Notes: generated by a model not told the origin, from the sequence alone. Positions 1-10,241 are shown, counted from the first letter of the stretch. The stretch is 64,000 nt of DNA from Anolis sagrei (GCF_037176765.1 NC_090024.1:242346571-242410570), one strand, 5' to 3'. Numbers and translations are program-made.

Positions 1-1493
1 TTTGTTTATTATTTAAACTTATATGCCGCCACTCCCCTGGGGCTCGGAGCGGCTTACAAGAATAGCTAAAATCTAACAAAACTTAAAAGCAGTTTAAAAC
101 AATTTAAAAACAACAATATCAAACATTAAAAGCCTGTCGAAACAGGTATGTCTTACATGCCCTGCGGAAAACTGGTAAGTCCCGCAAGGCACGGACGTCA
201 AGTGGCAGAGTATTCCAGAGTGATGGTGCCACTGCTGTGAAGGCTCTGCGTCTGGTTGCTGTTAGGCGCAAGGTCTTGACACTGGGGACTTCCAATTGAT
301 CTTGGTCCTCAGAACGGAGGGATCTCTGGGGTTGGTAGGGGGTGAGGTGGTCCCTCAGATACATCGGCCCCAGACCATGCAAGGCCTTAAAGGTGAGTAC
401 CATCACTTTGAAGGTGATCCGGTGCTCAATTGGTAACCAATGCAGCTGTAGTAAGATTGGTGTTATGTGGCATCTCATCGGAATTCCCGCAAGAAGCCAA
501 GCAGCTGCATTTTGTATCAGCTTGAGCTTCCGGATCACCGACAGAGGAAGGCCAATGTAGAGGGCGTTACAGTAGTCCAGTCTTGAGATGGTTGTGGCCT
601 GAATCACCGTAGCTAGGTCATCCCTGAACAGGGAGGGGGCCAGTCGTCTAGCTTGCCACAGATGAAAAAAGGCGGTTCTGCTCACGGCGGAGACCTGGAC
701 TTCCATCGTCAGCAGAGGGTCCAAAAGGACTCCCAGACTCTTGACCAGTGATGACAAGCGTAGTGTCTCGCCATCCAGGGTAGGCAGCTGGATATCCCCA
801 CTGCCCGGTCGACCCAGCCATAGGATCTCCGTCTTTGTTGGATTCACCCTCAACCTGCTGGCACGCAGCCATCCAGTCACGGCCTCGAGGCACTGATGGA
901 AACAATTGGGTACAGAGTCCGGTCGGCCTTCCATCTTCAGCACCAGCTGAGTGTCATCGGCGTACTGATAACACTCAAGCCCAAAACCTCGAACCAGCTG
1001 AGCAAGTGGTCGTATATAGATGTTAAACAACAGAGGGGAGAGAATGGCCCCCTGAGGAACCCCACAAGAGAGAGAGAGGGGACCTCTCAGAGACCAGGCC
1101 TCCCCTCTCCACTTGCTGTCCACGGTTGTGAAGGAAGGAGGAGAGCCAGTTTAAAGCTCTCCCCCTGACTCCAGCAACAGCAAGGCGGTGGGTCAAAAGA
1201 TTGTGGCCGACTGTGTCAAATGCTGCTGTGAGATCCAATGATACAAGCAGTGCCGACCTGCCCTGGTCAAGCTGGGATCGAAGGTGATCCGTGATGGAGA
1301 CCAGCACAGTTTCTGCCCCGTGCCCCGCACGGAAGCCGGACTGGAAGGGATCTAGTCCAGCTGTGTCGTCTAGGAATTGCTGCAACTGCTCCGCTGCATA
1401 TATTTTGACATAGTTCTGGGATTTGTATTTTGCAGTTGTCTGCCAGAGTGTGCTCCATTTCTCCAAAGTACAGTTCCCAAGGAACTCTGTCAA
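1..1493 (-). mobile_element. L2-like LINE, 3' half of the reverse transcriptase ORF
   Basis: Minus-strand translation gives a non-LTR reverse transcriptase. An upstream block holds the palm region (DLTAAFDTVGHNLL at about 1230-1270), followed by GVPQGAILSPLLFNIYI and the catalytic QYADDTQL (about 960-1060). The downstream part has the SRLDYCNALYIGLP and LHWLPIEHRITFKVMVLTFK blocks typical of the CR1/L2 group. The left edge is the 3' tail (TTTATT-rich, then a tail with CCGCCACTCCCCTGGGGCTCGG). The two coding blocks are in different frames that change near 1020-1120, so the copy is dead. It lies in the MYLK2 intron before the first visible exon, in antisense. Assignment to L2 rather than CR1 proper rests on motif resemblance only. 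Confidence 0.8.
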
Positions 1494-1537
1494 AAAGGAC
1501 TAGGGCCTTTTCTGGACTGGAATATTATCCAAATTTT

Positions 1538-1660
1538 CAAAGCAGATCATCTACATAATCTGCTTTGAACTCGATGATATGAGACTACACTGCCATATAA
1601 TCCGGTTCAAAGCAGATCATCTGGATTTTATATGGTAGTGTAGATCCAGCCTCAGTTAAA
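1538..1660. repeat. Palindromic MITE (AAAGCAGAT...ATCTGCTTT type)
   Basis: The stretch contains CAAAGCAGATCATCTACATA and its near reverse complement, then TACACTGCCATATAATCCGG and a return arm ending TATGGTAGTGTAGATCC. The same unit recurs at about 12466, 13150, 24960, 52150, 52340, 60944 and 61980. Family name not known to me. Confidence 0.6.
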
Positions 1661-1710
1661 GCTAGATACTTTGGGAACTGTAGTTCAGTGGAGTAAATGA
1701 GAGTTGTTCC

Positions 1711-2986
1711 TAGGTTCTTGTGGGTTTTTTCGGGCTATAGGGCCATGTTCTAGAGGCATTTCTCCTGATGTTTCGCCTGCATCTATGGCAAGCATCCTCA
1801 GAGGTAGTGAGGTCTGTTGGAATTAGGACAATGGGTTTATATATCTGTGGAATGGCTGGGGTGGGGCACAGAGCTCTTCTCTGCTGAAGCTAGGTGTGAA
1901 TGTTTAGCTGATCACCTTCATTAGCATTTGAAGGCCTGCCTGAGCCTGGGAAAACCTTTTGTTGAGAGGTGTTAAGTTGTGCCTGGTTGTTTCCTCTCTG
2001 CTGTTTTGCTGTTGTAATTTTAGAGTTTTTTAATACTGGTAGCCAGATTTTGTTCATTTTCATGGTCTCTTCCTTCTGTTGAGATTGTCCACATGCTTGT
2101 GGATTTCAATGGCTTCTCTGTGTAGCCTGACATGGTGGTTGTGAGAGTGGTCCAGCATATCTGTGTTCTCAAATAATATGCTGTGTCCAGGCTGGTTCAT
2201 CAGGTGCTCTGCTATGGTTGACTTCTCTGGTTGAAGTAGTCTGCAGTGCCTTTCATGTTCCTTGATGCGTGTTTGGGCAAAGCTGCGTTGGGTGGTCCCT
2301 CTGTAGACTTGTCCACAGCTGCATGGTACACAGTAGACTCCTGCAGAGGTGAGAAGATCCCTCTTGTCCTTTGCTGAACGTAGCCTTTGCTGGATTTTCT
2401 TGGTGGGTTTGTAGATTGTTTGTATGTTGTGTTTCCTCATCAGCTTCCCTATGCAGTCAGTGGTTCCCAGAAGTCAGCCATAGCAGAGCACCTGATGAAC
2501 CAGCCTGGACACAGCATATTATTTGGGAACACAGAAATGCTGGACCACTCTCACAACCACCATGTCAGACTACACAGAGAAGCCATTGAAATCCACAAGC
2601 ATATGGACAATTTCAACAGAAAGGAAGAAACCATGAAAATGAACAAAATCTGACTACCAGTATTAAAAAAACTCTAAAATTACAACAGCAAAGCAGCAGA
2701 GAGGAAACAACCAGACACAACTTAACACCTCTCAACAAAAGGTTTTCCCAGGCTCAGGCAGGCCTTCAAATGCTAATGAAGGTGATCAGCTGAAACATTC
2801 ACACCTAGCTCTAGCAGGGAAGAGCTCCTTGCCCCACCCCAGTCATTCCACAGATATATAAACCCATTGTCCTTTTTCCAACAGACCTCACTACCTCTGA
2901 GGATGCTTGCCATAGATGCAGGCCCTATAGCCTGAAAAAACCCACAAGAACCTAGTGATTCCAGCCATGAAAGCCTTCGACAATAC
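1711..2986. mobile_element. Penelope-like element (PLE-1), head-to-head inverted dimer
   Basis: Two PLE 3' ends face each other. The left arm (about 1711-2468) is antisense and encodes a GIY-YIG endonuclease end: GVYCVPCSCGQVYRGTT followed by RIKEHERHCRLLQPEKS. The right arm (about 2469-2986) is a shorter sense copy of the same 3' part. The unit is flanked by a 12-bp target-site duplication, GAGAGTTGTTCC, at 1699-1710 and 2987-2998. GIY-YIG plus the upstream TDRIGKLM block is diagnostic of Penelope-like retroelements. The right copy of the duplication ends only 30 bp before MYLK2 exon A. No reverse-transcriptase core is present, so this copy is non-autonomous. Confidence 0.85.
1755..1803 (-). 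ncRNA. Hammerhead-ribozyme-like core in PLE-1 (antisense copy)
   Basis: Read on the minus strand: CCT, then CTGAGGA (fits CUGANGA), a 6-bp stem GCTTGC/GCAGGC around a short loop, then GAAAC directly followed by a cleavage triplet; this copy carries ATC where other copies have GTC. CCT before the core pairs with AGG after the triplet as a short stem I. Hammerheads with almost no stem III are known from Penelope-like elements. The same core recurs in many copies, for example minus 4167-4208, plus 4216-4260, plus 23915-23957, minus 37912-37956, plus 46728-46772, minus 52498-52540 and plus 55451-55493. Inferred from sequence; activity unknown. Confidence 0.6.
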
Positions 2987-3028
2987 GAGAGTTGTTCCGC
3001 TATGTAATCCACTGCCGTTGCTTTGCAG

Positions 3029-3138
3029 GAGATGGTCAACGTGGAAATCGATGTGATGAATCAGCTGAACCACCGGAATCTGATTCAGCTCTATGATGCC
3101 ATCGAGACGCCAAAGACGATTATGCTCTTCATGGAGTT
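3029..3138 (+). CDS. MYLK2: MYLK2 exon A: kinase N-lobe, helix C region
   Basis: Encodes EMVNVEIDVMNQLNHRNLIQ and on through LYDAIETPKTIMLFME, then two bases (TT) of a split Phe codon. This is the helix-C/beta-4/beta-5 part of a Ca2+/calmodulin-dependent myosin light chain kinase and matches the remembered vertebrate MYLK2 order. Helix C carries the glutamate expected to pair with the ATP-binding lysine. The acceptor is TTGCTTTGCAG and the donor GTGAGT at 3139. The length, 110 bp, gives phase 0 in and phase 2 out, matching exon B. The earlier exons (N-terminal region, glycine loop, catalytic lysine) are not in the window. A PLE insertion lies 30 bp upstream of the exon. Confidence 0.93.
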
Positions 3139-3212
3139 GTGAGTTGTGAGAGAGAACAAGGAGGGGTTTGGGCACAGGCAGGGGTTGCCCTGTGGCTGAT
3201 TGCAGAGCATTG

Positions 3213-3214
3213 AC

Positions 3215-3268
<54 letters not shown>

Positions 3269-3470
3269 CAACTTTATTTCTATACCGCCCTATCTCCCCG
3301 AGGGGACTCAGGACAGTTCACAATAGAAAATTGGCAAACATTCAATGCCGGCATAACATAACAAACAAATCAAATCATAAACAATAAAATAAACAACATC
3401 AGGTGTACTTATAGAACAACTCAAAAATAACAAACTTAGATATTTAAATATATAAACCAAACATTTAGAG
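3213..3470. repeat. (TAA)n microsatellite and LINE 3' tail
   Basis: About 18 TAA units (3213-3266) run into a tail with ACTTTATTTCTATACCGCCC and CCCGAGGGGACTCAGGACAG, as seen at the 3' ends of the L2-like elements here. The stretch after the hAT insertion (4447-4680) looks like its continuation. Confidence 0.6.
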
Positions 3471-4446
3471 TAGTGGTTCTCCACCTTCCTAATGCTGCGA
3501 CCCCTTAATACAGTTCCTCATGTTGTGGTGACCCCCAGCCATAACATTATTTTAGTTGCTATTTCATAACTGTAATTTTGTTACTGTTCTGAATTGCAGA
3601 GTAAATATCTGATATGCGGGATATATTTTCATTCACTGGACCAAATACCTGATAGGCCCAAATTTGAATATTGGTGGGGTTGGGGGGGATTGATTTTGTC
3701 ATTTGGGAGTTGTAGTTGCTGGGATTTGTAGGTCACCTACACTCAAAGAGCATTCTGAACTCCAAAAATGATGGAATTGAACCAAACTTGGCACACACAA
3801 CTCCCATGACCAACAGAAAATACTGGAAGTGTTTGGTGGGCACCGACCTTGAGTTTTGGAGTTGTAGTTCACCTACACCCAGAGAACACTGTGGACTCAA
3901 ACAATGATAGATCTGGACCAAACTTGGCTCGGATGCTCAATTATGCCCAGCTGTGAACACTGGTGGAGTTTGGGGAAAATAGACCGTGACATTTGGGAGT
4001 TGTAGTTTCTGGGATTTATAGTTCACCTACACTCAGATTATTCTGAACCCCACCAACAATAGAATTGGGTGAAAACTTCCCACAGAGAAGCCCCATGACC
4101 AACAGAAAATACTGTCCATTCTTGTGGGTTTTTTTGGGCTATATGGCCATGTTCTAGAGGCATTTCTCCTGACGTTTCGCCTGCATCTATGGCAAGCATC
4201 CTCAGAGGTTAGGTGACCTCACCTCTGAGGATGCTTGCCATAGATGCAGGCGAAACGTCAGGAGAAATGCCTCTAGAACATGGCCATATAGCCAAAAAAA
4301 CCCCACAAGAACTGAGTGATTCCAGCCATGAAAGCCTTCGACAATACAGAAAATACTGTGTTTTCCGATGGTCTTTGCTGACCCCCCTGATACTCCCTCG
4401 CGACCCCCCCCCCCAGGGGTCCCGACCCCCAGGTTGAGAAACACTG
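3471..4446 (+). mobile_element. Non-autonomous hAT element, SPIN-like, with a nested PLE palindrome
   Basis: The termini are TAGTGGTTCTCCACC and GGTTGAGAAACACTG, and an 8-bp duplication ATTTAGAG flanks the unit (3463-3470 and 4447-4454), the hAT hallmark. The first 150 bases (GCGACCCCTTAATACAGTTC, TTGTGGTGACCCCCAGCC) resemble the SPIN hAT family known from several tetrapods. The middle (GGGAGTTGTAGTTGCTGGGA repeats) is typical of the lizard copies. No transposase ORF. A PLE snap-back is inserted at 4116-4345. Confidence 0.85.
4116..4345. mobile_element. Minimal PLE-1 palindrome (two facing 3' ends)
   Basis: A 230-bp near-perfect palindrome. The left arm is the antisense PLE-1 tail with its hammerhead core and the right arm is the sense copy; they meet around 4200-4222. 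A 14-bp duplication ACAGAAAATACTGT flanks it at 4102-4115 and 4346-4359, so the palindrome inserted as one unit into the hAT element. Confidence 0.85.
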
Positions 4447-4705
4447 ATTTAGAGCATGTTTACTATTAGATCTAATGATAGCAAACACTCAAAACATTAA
4501 AAGTAAAAAGGCGTTTACAAGTCAACAGGGCAGAGGTGGTGTCCAAGTCAGAGTGATTAAGGTGCTGGCCGAAGAAAATTATGATATTGCACAATTCCAC
4601 AAGTTAAAAAGGACCTATAAGGGTCTCGTTATATTATATAAATATTAGGAGAGTGCAAAGGCAAAATACGTATAATATACAGTGATGGCTTCCCACTGTC
4701 TAGCT

Positions 4706-6052
4706 GGAGCACCCGGTGACGCAGTGGGTTCAACCCCTGTGCCGGCAGGACTGAAGACCGACAGGTCGCAGGTTTGAATCCGGGGATGATATCGAGCCGC
4801 TTTTAGAAGGATCTCCCCAGCCGAGGAGATCCCGAGGACCGCACCAAAGAGGGTCCTGGAACCTTGGTGAGGGCAGCGAAGCCAATTCCAGTAGCGAAAA
4901 TATTAAAATAATAAATCCCCACCAAAGCGGAAGAAACTGGCGACTGAGGTGTCTTTATTAGCGATTCAGCTGAGATCGGATGCATTGCAGGGATAGTTCC
5001 ACTACAAGCATACCAATACAGAATTTACAGGCATTTTTATAGGCAAAATACAGGTTTGAAAGTTTCAAAACTCCCTCCCTCTTCGGCTCCTTAGCAAATC
5101 AGGGAGAGGGAGGCAGGACGGAAGAGGGGCATTGTGTCCAGAGAGGATGATGACATTTACTGTCCTGTGCCCAAGGGATCAGCCAGCCAAGGAAACCAGT
5201 TTTTTTGTTCTTGTGATGGATCAGTGATTAGGGATAATCATTTGATTCAGGTTTTCCCCTTCCAAGATCAGATAAGGTAAAAGGTGAGGCTGAGAAGGAT
5301 GTTTGTTGTGAAGGAAAACTTGGCAGAGGAAATCACAGTCTGATGACCCCCTCCTAAAGTCAAATAGTAACTCCAGGTCCCATTGTTCAGGTGTGAGTTC
5401 CAAGTAAATAGGTGTTTTTCTGATTCCTGATTGCCTTTTCAGCCCAGCGGGCCGCTCCCTGATCAGCCTCCCAAAGGGCAAAAGAGTTCATGGCTGGGTC
5501 AGACTTGTGAAGGAAATACATCGAAGAAAAGTATATAGATCAATCACCCCTTCTCCATCCCACCCACCAGAGAAATTTAATAAAGAAATTATTTTCAAGC
5601 AATGTGAGTCCATGAGCGGGAAAGATGTCCTTGTGAGTCCAAAACGTTAGGCAGAGCTGCCACACTGGGATCGAAGCTGGTCCCTGGGAAACTACAACTC
5701 TCATGGAGGGCAGAAGTCCCAAGATCCAGCCGTTTCCCAAAAGCCTCATGGGGTCCTTGTTGTCAGTGCTTTGGCAATGTGACCAAGACTTGACCCTTGT
5801 TGTGTAGTCTGTTGCCCTTGCCCTTTGCAGAACTATAAGTCACTATCCCTTATTTGGGGGTGGGGGTGCTCGACATCAGGGAGAGGCGGATGAGCTCCCT
5901 CTATTAGCTCCATCTCCTCATGCGGGGACATGAGAGAAGCCTCTCACAAAGATGATAAAAACATAAAAAAAATCATCCGGCCGTCCCTTGGGCAACATCC
6001 TTGCAGACGGCCAATTCTCACACCAGGTTGCTCCTGACACGACAAAAAAAAC
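4706..6052 (+). mobile_element. tRNA-headed squamate SINE, split by an LTR insertion
   Basis: The head (4706-4786) has a promoter-like region and a B-box-like GTTTGAATCC after CGACAGGTCGCAG. The tail (5883-6052) has GCGGATGAGCTCC, CCAATTCTCACACCAG and GCTCCTGACACGACAAAA. The outer duplication CCCACTGTCTAGCT (14 bp) is found at 4692-4705 and 6053-6066, so head and tail are one SINE copy. The middle is the solo LTR at 4787-5878. Confidence 0.8.
4787..5878. mobile_element. Solo LTR fossil (1.09 kb) inside the SINE
   Basis: Starts TGATATCGAGC and ends GCTCGACATCA, which are inverted copies with one mismatch and show the TG...CA rule. A 4-bp duplication GGGA flanks it (4783-4786 and 5879-5882). 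No internal coding region is present. Family unassigned; the short duplication fits Gypsy-like or ERV-like elements. It is younger than the SINE it splits. Confidence 0.65.
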
Positions 6053-6065
6053 CCCACTGTCTAGC

Positions 6066-6180
6066 TCAAACTTGCTAATTGCAACATCCACACTTGCTTC
6101 AAACAGACATAGGTTCTTTCTCCCACCCCGGACATTCCACAGATATATACGTATATACACTGCACTTGCTTCACTGCCAA
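6066..6180 (+). mobile_element. Decayed PLE-1-related fragment
   Basis: CTAATTGCAACATCCACACTTGC and GACATTCCACAGATATATA match the PLE-1 tail of a more diverged subfamily, also seen at 22475 and 28706. Confidence 0.5.
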
Positions 6181-6224
6181 TAAAACCCCTGAAGATGATT
6201 TTCTTAGTTTCTGATCCTAGTATT

Positions 6225-6547
6225 GACTCTGCTTAGCTTTCAGGAGGGAGCAAGCTTGTTTTCTGCTTCCTTGGAGACTAGGACACGGAACAATGGCTTC
6301 AAACTACAAGAGAGGAGATTCCCTCTGAACATGAGGAAGAACTTCCTGACTGTGAGAGCCATTCAGCAGTGGAACTCTCTGCCCCGGAGTGTGGTGGAGG
6401 CTCCTTCTTTGGAAGCTTTTAAACAGAGGCTGGATGGCCATCTGTCAGGGGTGATTTGAATGCAATATTCCTGCTTCTTGGCAGAATGGGGTTGGACTAG
6501 ATGGCCCATGAGGTCTCTTCCAACTCTTTGATTCTATGATTCTATGA
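6225..6547 (+). mobile_element. CR1 LINE, 5'-truncated 3' end
   Basis: Encodes the CR1 reverse-transcriptase C-terminus ([20 protein letters not shown], then [20 protein letters not shown]) and ends with the tandem GATTCTATGATTCTATGATT terminus typical of CR1. From 6548 to 7037 I see nothing recognisable (MYLK2 intron). Confidence 0.9.
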
Positions 6548-7037
6548 TTCAGCATCAGATGGGATCCATGCCTTTAAGGTACTTAGGCTATTCTGAAGGT
6601 GAAAAAGGCCACCCCTATGTAAACAGCCCCAAATTCATTGGAAATGAGGCAGCAGTCAAAAGTCATGATCAAACCTTATTGGCACAGGGAGCAGGGAAAT
6701 GGGAGGAAAGCAAAAGAACTGCCAAAAGTGGTGCAGGATTGAGAAATACTTTTCAAAAAAAGCAAAACTAGAAAAAAAGGAAAGAAAGTGGAGAGGAAAT
6801 GTGAGATTCTGGGAAGAGGCAAACGAGAGATCAACCTCGAGGGTCTTTAATTGGAGCTTGGGAAAGTTCCCCCTTTTTTGCACTGCAGTTCCCAGAATAC
6901 CTTGGCCTGTAGCCATGGGAGATTCTAGGGACTGTAATCCAAAAAGTAACTTTGCAATGACGCTCTGCCTTTAGGTTCACCTAGTCATGATGCAGGTAAG
7001 CAACCCAAGACTCATGCAACCCTTTCTCTGTATGCAG

Positions 7038-7179
7038 CGTGGAAGGCGGGGAGCTCTTTGAGAGGATCATTGATGAGGATTACCCCCTGACCGAGGTGGA
7101 CTGCATGGTCTTCGTGCGGCAGATCTGTGACGGCATCCTCTTCATGCACCAGATGCAGGTCCTGCACCTGGACCTCAAG
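7038..7179 (+). CDS. MYLK2: MYLK2 exon B: hinge to catalytic loop
   Basis: Completes the split Phe codon and encodes VEGGELFERIIDEDYPLTEV, DCMVFVRQICDGILFMHQMQ and VLHLDLK. HLDLK is the MLCK form of the kinase catalytic-loop HRDLK: Asp is the catalytic base and Lys contacts phosphate. The glutamates in EGGELFE lie in the hinge and helix D region used for ATP and substrate recognition. Acceptor TGTATGCAG, donor GTATGG. The 142 bp give phase 2 in and phase 0 out, matching exons A and C. A 3.9-kb repeat-filled intron separates it from exon A. Confidence 0.95.
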
Positions 7180-7255
7180 GTATGGTGACACCTTCTGATG
7201 GTCCACACACACATACACATGCAAACAAACGTACAACGAGGGTCACACAGCAAGA

Positions 7256-8150
7256 CTTACTTACTTACTTACTTACTTAGGCGATCCCTTGTTTTCTGAC
7301 TATTGTCTTCCAATATTCTTGTGGGTCCATATGTGGCTGTGGAGCCCTATTCTTGCTCTGCATATTCTCCCACAGTGAGGGCATTGGTTTCCAGGTGGAA
7401 GGTGGTCTCAGTCAGGGTTGGCTTGACGCACCTTCCTCTTGGCACGCTTCTCCCTTTCACCCTCCATTTATGCCTCTTCAAATTCTGCAACACTGCTGGT
7501 CACAGCTGACCTCCAGTTGGAACGCTCAAGGGCTCGGGCTTCCCAGTTCTCAGTGTCTATGCCAGAGTTTTTAAGGTTGGCTTTGAGCCCATCTTTAAAT
7601 CTCTTTTCCTGTCCTCCAACATTCCGTTTTCCGTTCTTGAGTTCGGAGTAGAGCAACTGCTTTGGGAGACGGTAGTTGGACATCCGGACAACGTGGTCGG
7701 TTCAGCGAAGTTGATGGCGGAGGACCATCGCTTCAGTGCTGGTGGTCTTTGCTTCTTCCAGCACGCTGACATTTGTCCGCCTGTCTTCCTAAGAAATTTG
7801 CAGGATTTTCCAGAGGCAGCCTTGGTGGAATCGTTCCAGGAGTTGCATGTGACATCTGTAGACAGTCCACGTCTCACAGGCATATAGCAGGGTTGGGAGG
7901 ACAATAGCTCTATAAACAAGCACCTTGGTATCCCTACGGATGTCCCAGCCTGTCATTGAACATTGAAAAAACCAAGGTTCTGTTCCAGCAGTCACAAGCC
8001 AACCCCTCTCCAATGCCAGTGATACAGCTTAATGGTGTAACATTAGAAAACGTTGATCATTTCTGCTAACTTGGCAGCCACCTCTCCACCAAAGTCAACA
8101 TCGACACCGAAATACAACACCGCCTGAGCTCTGCGAGCACAACACTTTTC
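7256..8150 (-). mobile_element. RTE-like LINE with 5' inversion
   Basis: The minus part (about 7256-7945) has a (TTAC)n tail and encodes the C-terminal region with AFVYRAIVLPTLLYACETWT-like and LPKQLLYSELKNGKRNVGG blocks. The end at 7945-8150 is the more upstream coding part (NIEKTKVLFQQ, MPVIQLNGVTLENVDHF) but in plus orientation. A 12-bp duplication CACACAGCAAGA flanks the unit (7244-7255 and 8151-8162), so it is a single insertion with a twin-priming type inversion. Fragments of the same family lie at 12511 and 30297. Confidence 0.75.
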
Positions 8151-8597
8151 CACACAGCAAGAGACACACAGGCAAGAGAGAGATCAAGCATTTCCCCTCT
8201 TTTTTATCACTACCTACTGACTTGTCATCACTAAGGGACAAATGAATTATGCAACCTCTTGTCATAAACCTCACATGATTATAACTCATCCATTTCTGCA
8301 TGCCATCATTACCCTCTTAGTCATTCCAAAGGTGTGTGATCACATGTCCATCAGAACTGTATTTTACACATAGACACAATGCTGGGGCATTTCTATCCAA
8401 CAGATTCAACCTGGTCTAACTAGCTCTAGCCCTAACCTAAACCAGTATTTATTTCTACCTGGAGGGTCAAAGGAAACCCTTTTCTCCTGCTTCTGCCTTC
8501 TCAGCCTCTCTCTGGGGAACCAGCATCCCTTCCCCACTTCTCTGGAGCTCCATTTCAGACCCTTCCCAACTCCTAACTCGCTTTCTCTTTCCTGCAG

Positions 8598-8668
8598 CCA
8601 GAGAATATTCTGTGTGTAACTTCCACGGGTCACATGGTCAAGATTATCGATTTTGGACTCGCCCGAAG
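8598..8668 (+). CDS. MYLK2: MYLK2 exon C: DFG exon
   Basis: Encodes PENILCVTSTGHMVKIIDFG and LAR plus two bases of the next Arg. PEN follows HLDLK of exon B, with Asn ligating metal, and DFG holds the second metal-binding Asp, so the active-site residues visible here are intact. Acceptor TCCTGCAG, donor GTATAA. The 71 bp give phase 0 in and phase 2 out. From 8669 to about 8880 there is AT-rich intron without a recognisable feature. Confidence 0.95.
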
Positions 8669-8879
8669 GTATAACTCTGAAGGTGTCTATAATGCACAGA
8701 TATCTATGTAACAATGTAACAACATCGGTTTCAATAGCAAAAAACAATTCAAAACAATAATATTTCCACAATTGTTTTAGTCTTGCTTCACAATCCCAAA
8801 TGGGTTCTAATTGTAACTGTACTGTAACTCTAGACATGGTCTACATGAATGTTCAAAGGAAATTAGTACACATGTCAAA

Positions 8880-9200
8880 TTATAACACAACAACAAGTAA
8901 TCCCGGGTACACTATTCTTGTTTCGGGGATCCTACTTCAGGTTGTGAGTAGTCTATAACAGTCTTTAGGCGTATATTTTCTTCAAATACTCCGTAGTCAC
9001 AATGTCTCAGTCCTGCTCAAGTACTAGGTTGTAGCATATATTGTCCTGTGGCTCAAATCAAGCTCTATTGGATCTTATTTCTTGCAAATGCTGTGTCTTT
9101 AATTGCACTTGCTCAGTCCTGTTACAATTCCAGGCTTTCTTGTGTTTCTTGTATTCTAAACAAAACATAAGTACATACTACTAGTAATTTTACTAAATAA
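8880..9200 (-). mobile_element. Possible PLE-2-related fragment with hammerhead-like motif
   Basis: On the minus strand near 8917-8945, CTGAAG, a short stem GGATCCCC and CGAAACAAG resemble the terminal motif of the PLE-2 element at 48733-48772 (CTGAAGA, stem, CGAAACAAGG). No coding part is seen. Tentative. Confidence 0.35.
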
Positions 9201-9201
9201 A

Positions 9202-9347
9202 CCAGAATAGATAAGTACAATCAACCCCTGTGTTCTCCATAACCTTGTTAGAATATAAGTCCATTATATAATATTATTTTTATATTCTGTATATATTCTA
9301 ACAAGGTTATGGAGAACACAGGGGTTGATTGTACTTATCTATTCTGG
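9202..9347. repeat. Perfect 55-bp inverted repeat (hairpin)
   Basis: Arms 9202-9256 and 9293-9347 are exact reverse complements (arm begins CCAGAATAGATAAGTACAAT), with a 36-bp AT-rich loop. It abuts the PLE-1 copy that starts at 9348. Confidence 0.9.
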
Positions 9348-9764
9348 TATCTAATCACCTCTCAACAAAAGATTGCTCCAGGCACTGCCAAGCAATGAAA
9401 CGCTAATCAAGGTGGTCAGTTGAAACATTCACACCTAGCCCCAGCAGACAAGAGTCCTTTGTCCCACCCTGGTCATTCCACAGATATATAAACCCTTTGG
9501 CCTAGTTCCAACAGACCTCACTACCTCTGAGGATGCTTGCCATAGATGCAGGCAAAACGTCAGGAGAGAATGCCTCTAGAACATGGCCATACAGCCCGAA
9601 AAAACCTACAACAACCCAGAGATTCCGGCCATGAAAGCCTTCGACAATACAAAGGAAATACTGTTTGATTAACACGTGGTATATTAATAGCACCTGGAAA
9701 TGCCTCTAGAACATGGCCATACAGCCCGAAAAAACCTACAACAACCCAGTATTTCCTTTCAGGT
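9348..9764 (+). mobile_element. PLE-1 3' end plus a second tail fragment
   Basis: From 9348 to 9650 runs a 3' end with ATTCCACAGATATATAAACC, a hammerhead-like core (this copy reads GCAAAACGTC) and CCATGAAAGCCTTCGACAAT. A second piece of the tail (9708-9752) follows after about 55 bp of other DNA; the two are bracketed by AAAGGAAATACTG and its inverse CAGTATTTCCTTT (9652 and 9750). The remaining intron to 10112 shows nothing recognisable. Confidence 0.75.
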
Positions 9765-10112
9765 TAGAAATGCTTTGCCATTTCTATCTAACATTATGCA
9801 ACTTGAGGGTTTTCTTTTGCCTGCTTTTGTGGGAGTTTGTTGTCTGGCTGCATTAAATGGTCAGTGTAAATGGGGCCTTCATCCCAAGGAAATGGAAGGA
9901 TGGATAACGTTCTTCCCAGCTTGATGAATGTGTCCCATTTTCTTTCCCAGAGCCTTTCCTCTGCCCAGACTCTGATGCCTCCAGAGTTTTTGCTTTCTTT
10001 CCTCTGGCTTCTGGTGAAAAGGGAGGGAAATAAATAAAGTAAATGAACGGAGGTCTTCTTGAGAACCATGACTGTGTGGTAGAGCATCAATAGAGCTTCT
10101 CTTCTCTCCCAG

Positions 10113-10241
10113 GTTCAATCCCAAAGAGAAGCTGAAGGTCAACGTTGGCACCCCAGAGTTCCTGTCGCCTGAAGTCGTCACCTATGACCAAGTCTCCTAC
10201 ACCACCGACATGTGGAGCATGGGAGTGATCACATACATGCT
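10113..10241 (+). CDS. MYLK2: MYLK2 exon D: activation segment and helix F
   Basis: Encodes FNPKEKLKVNVGTPEFLSPE, VVTYDQVSYTTDMWSMGVIT and YM plus two bases. GTPEFLSPE is the kinase P+1 loop and APE-equivalent; DMWSMGV is the conserved helix-F DxWxxGV. Acceptor TTCTCTCCCAG, donor GTACGT. The 129 bp give phase 2 in and phase 2 out. The activation segment has no obvious phosphorylatable Thr of the CaMKK type, as expected for MLCKs. Confidence 0.95.
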
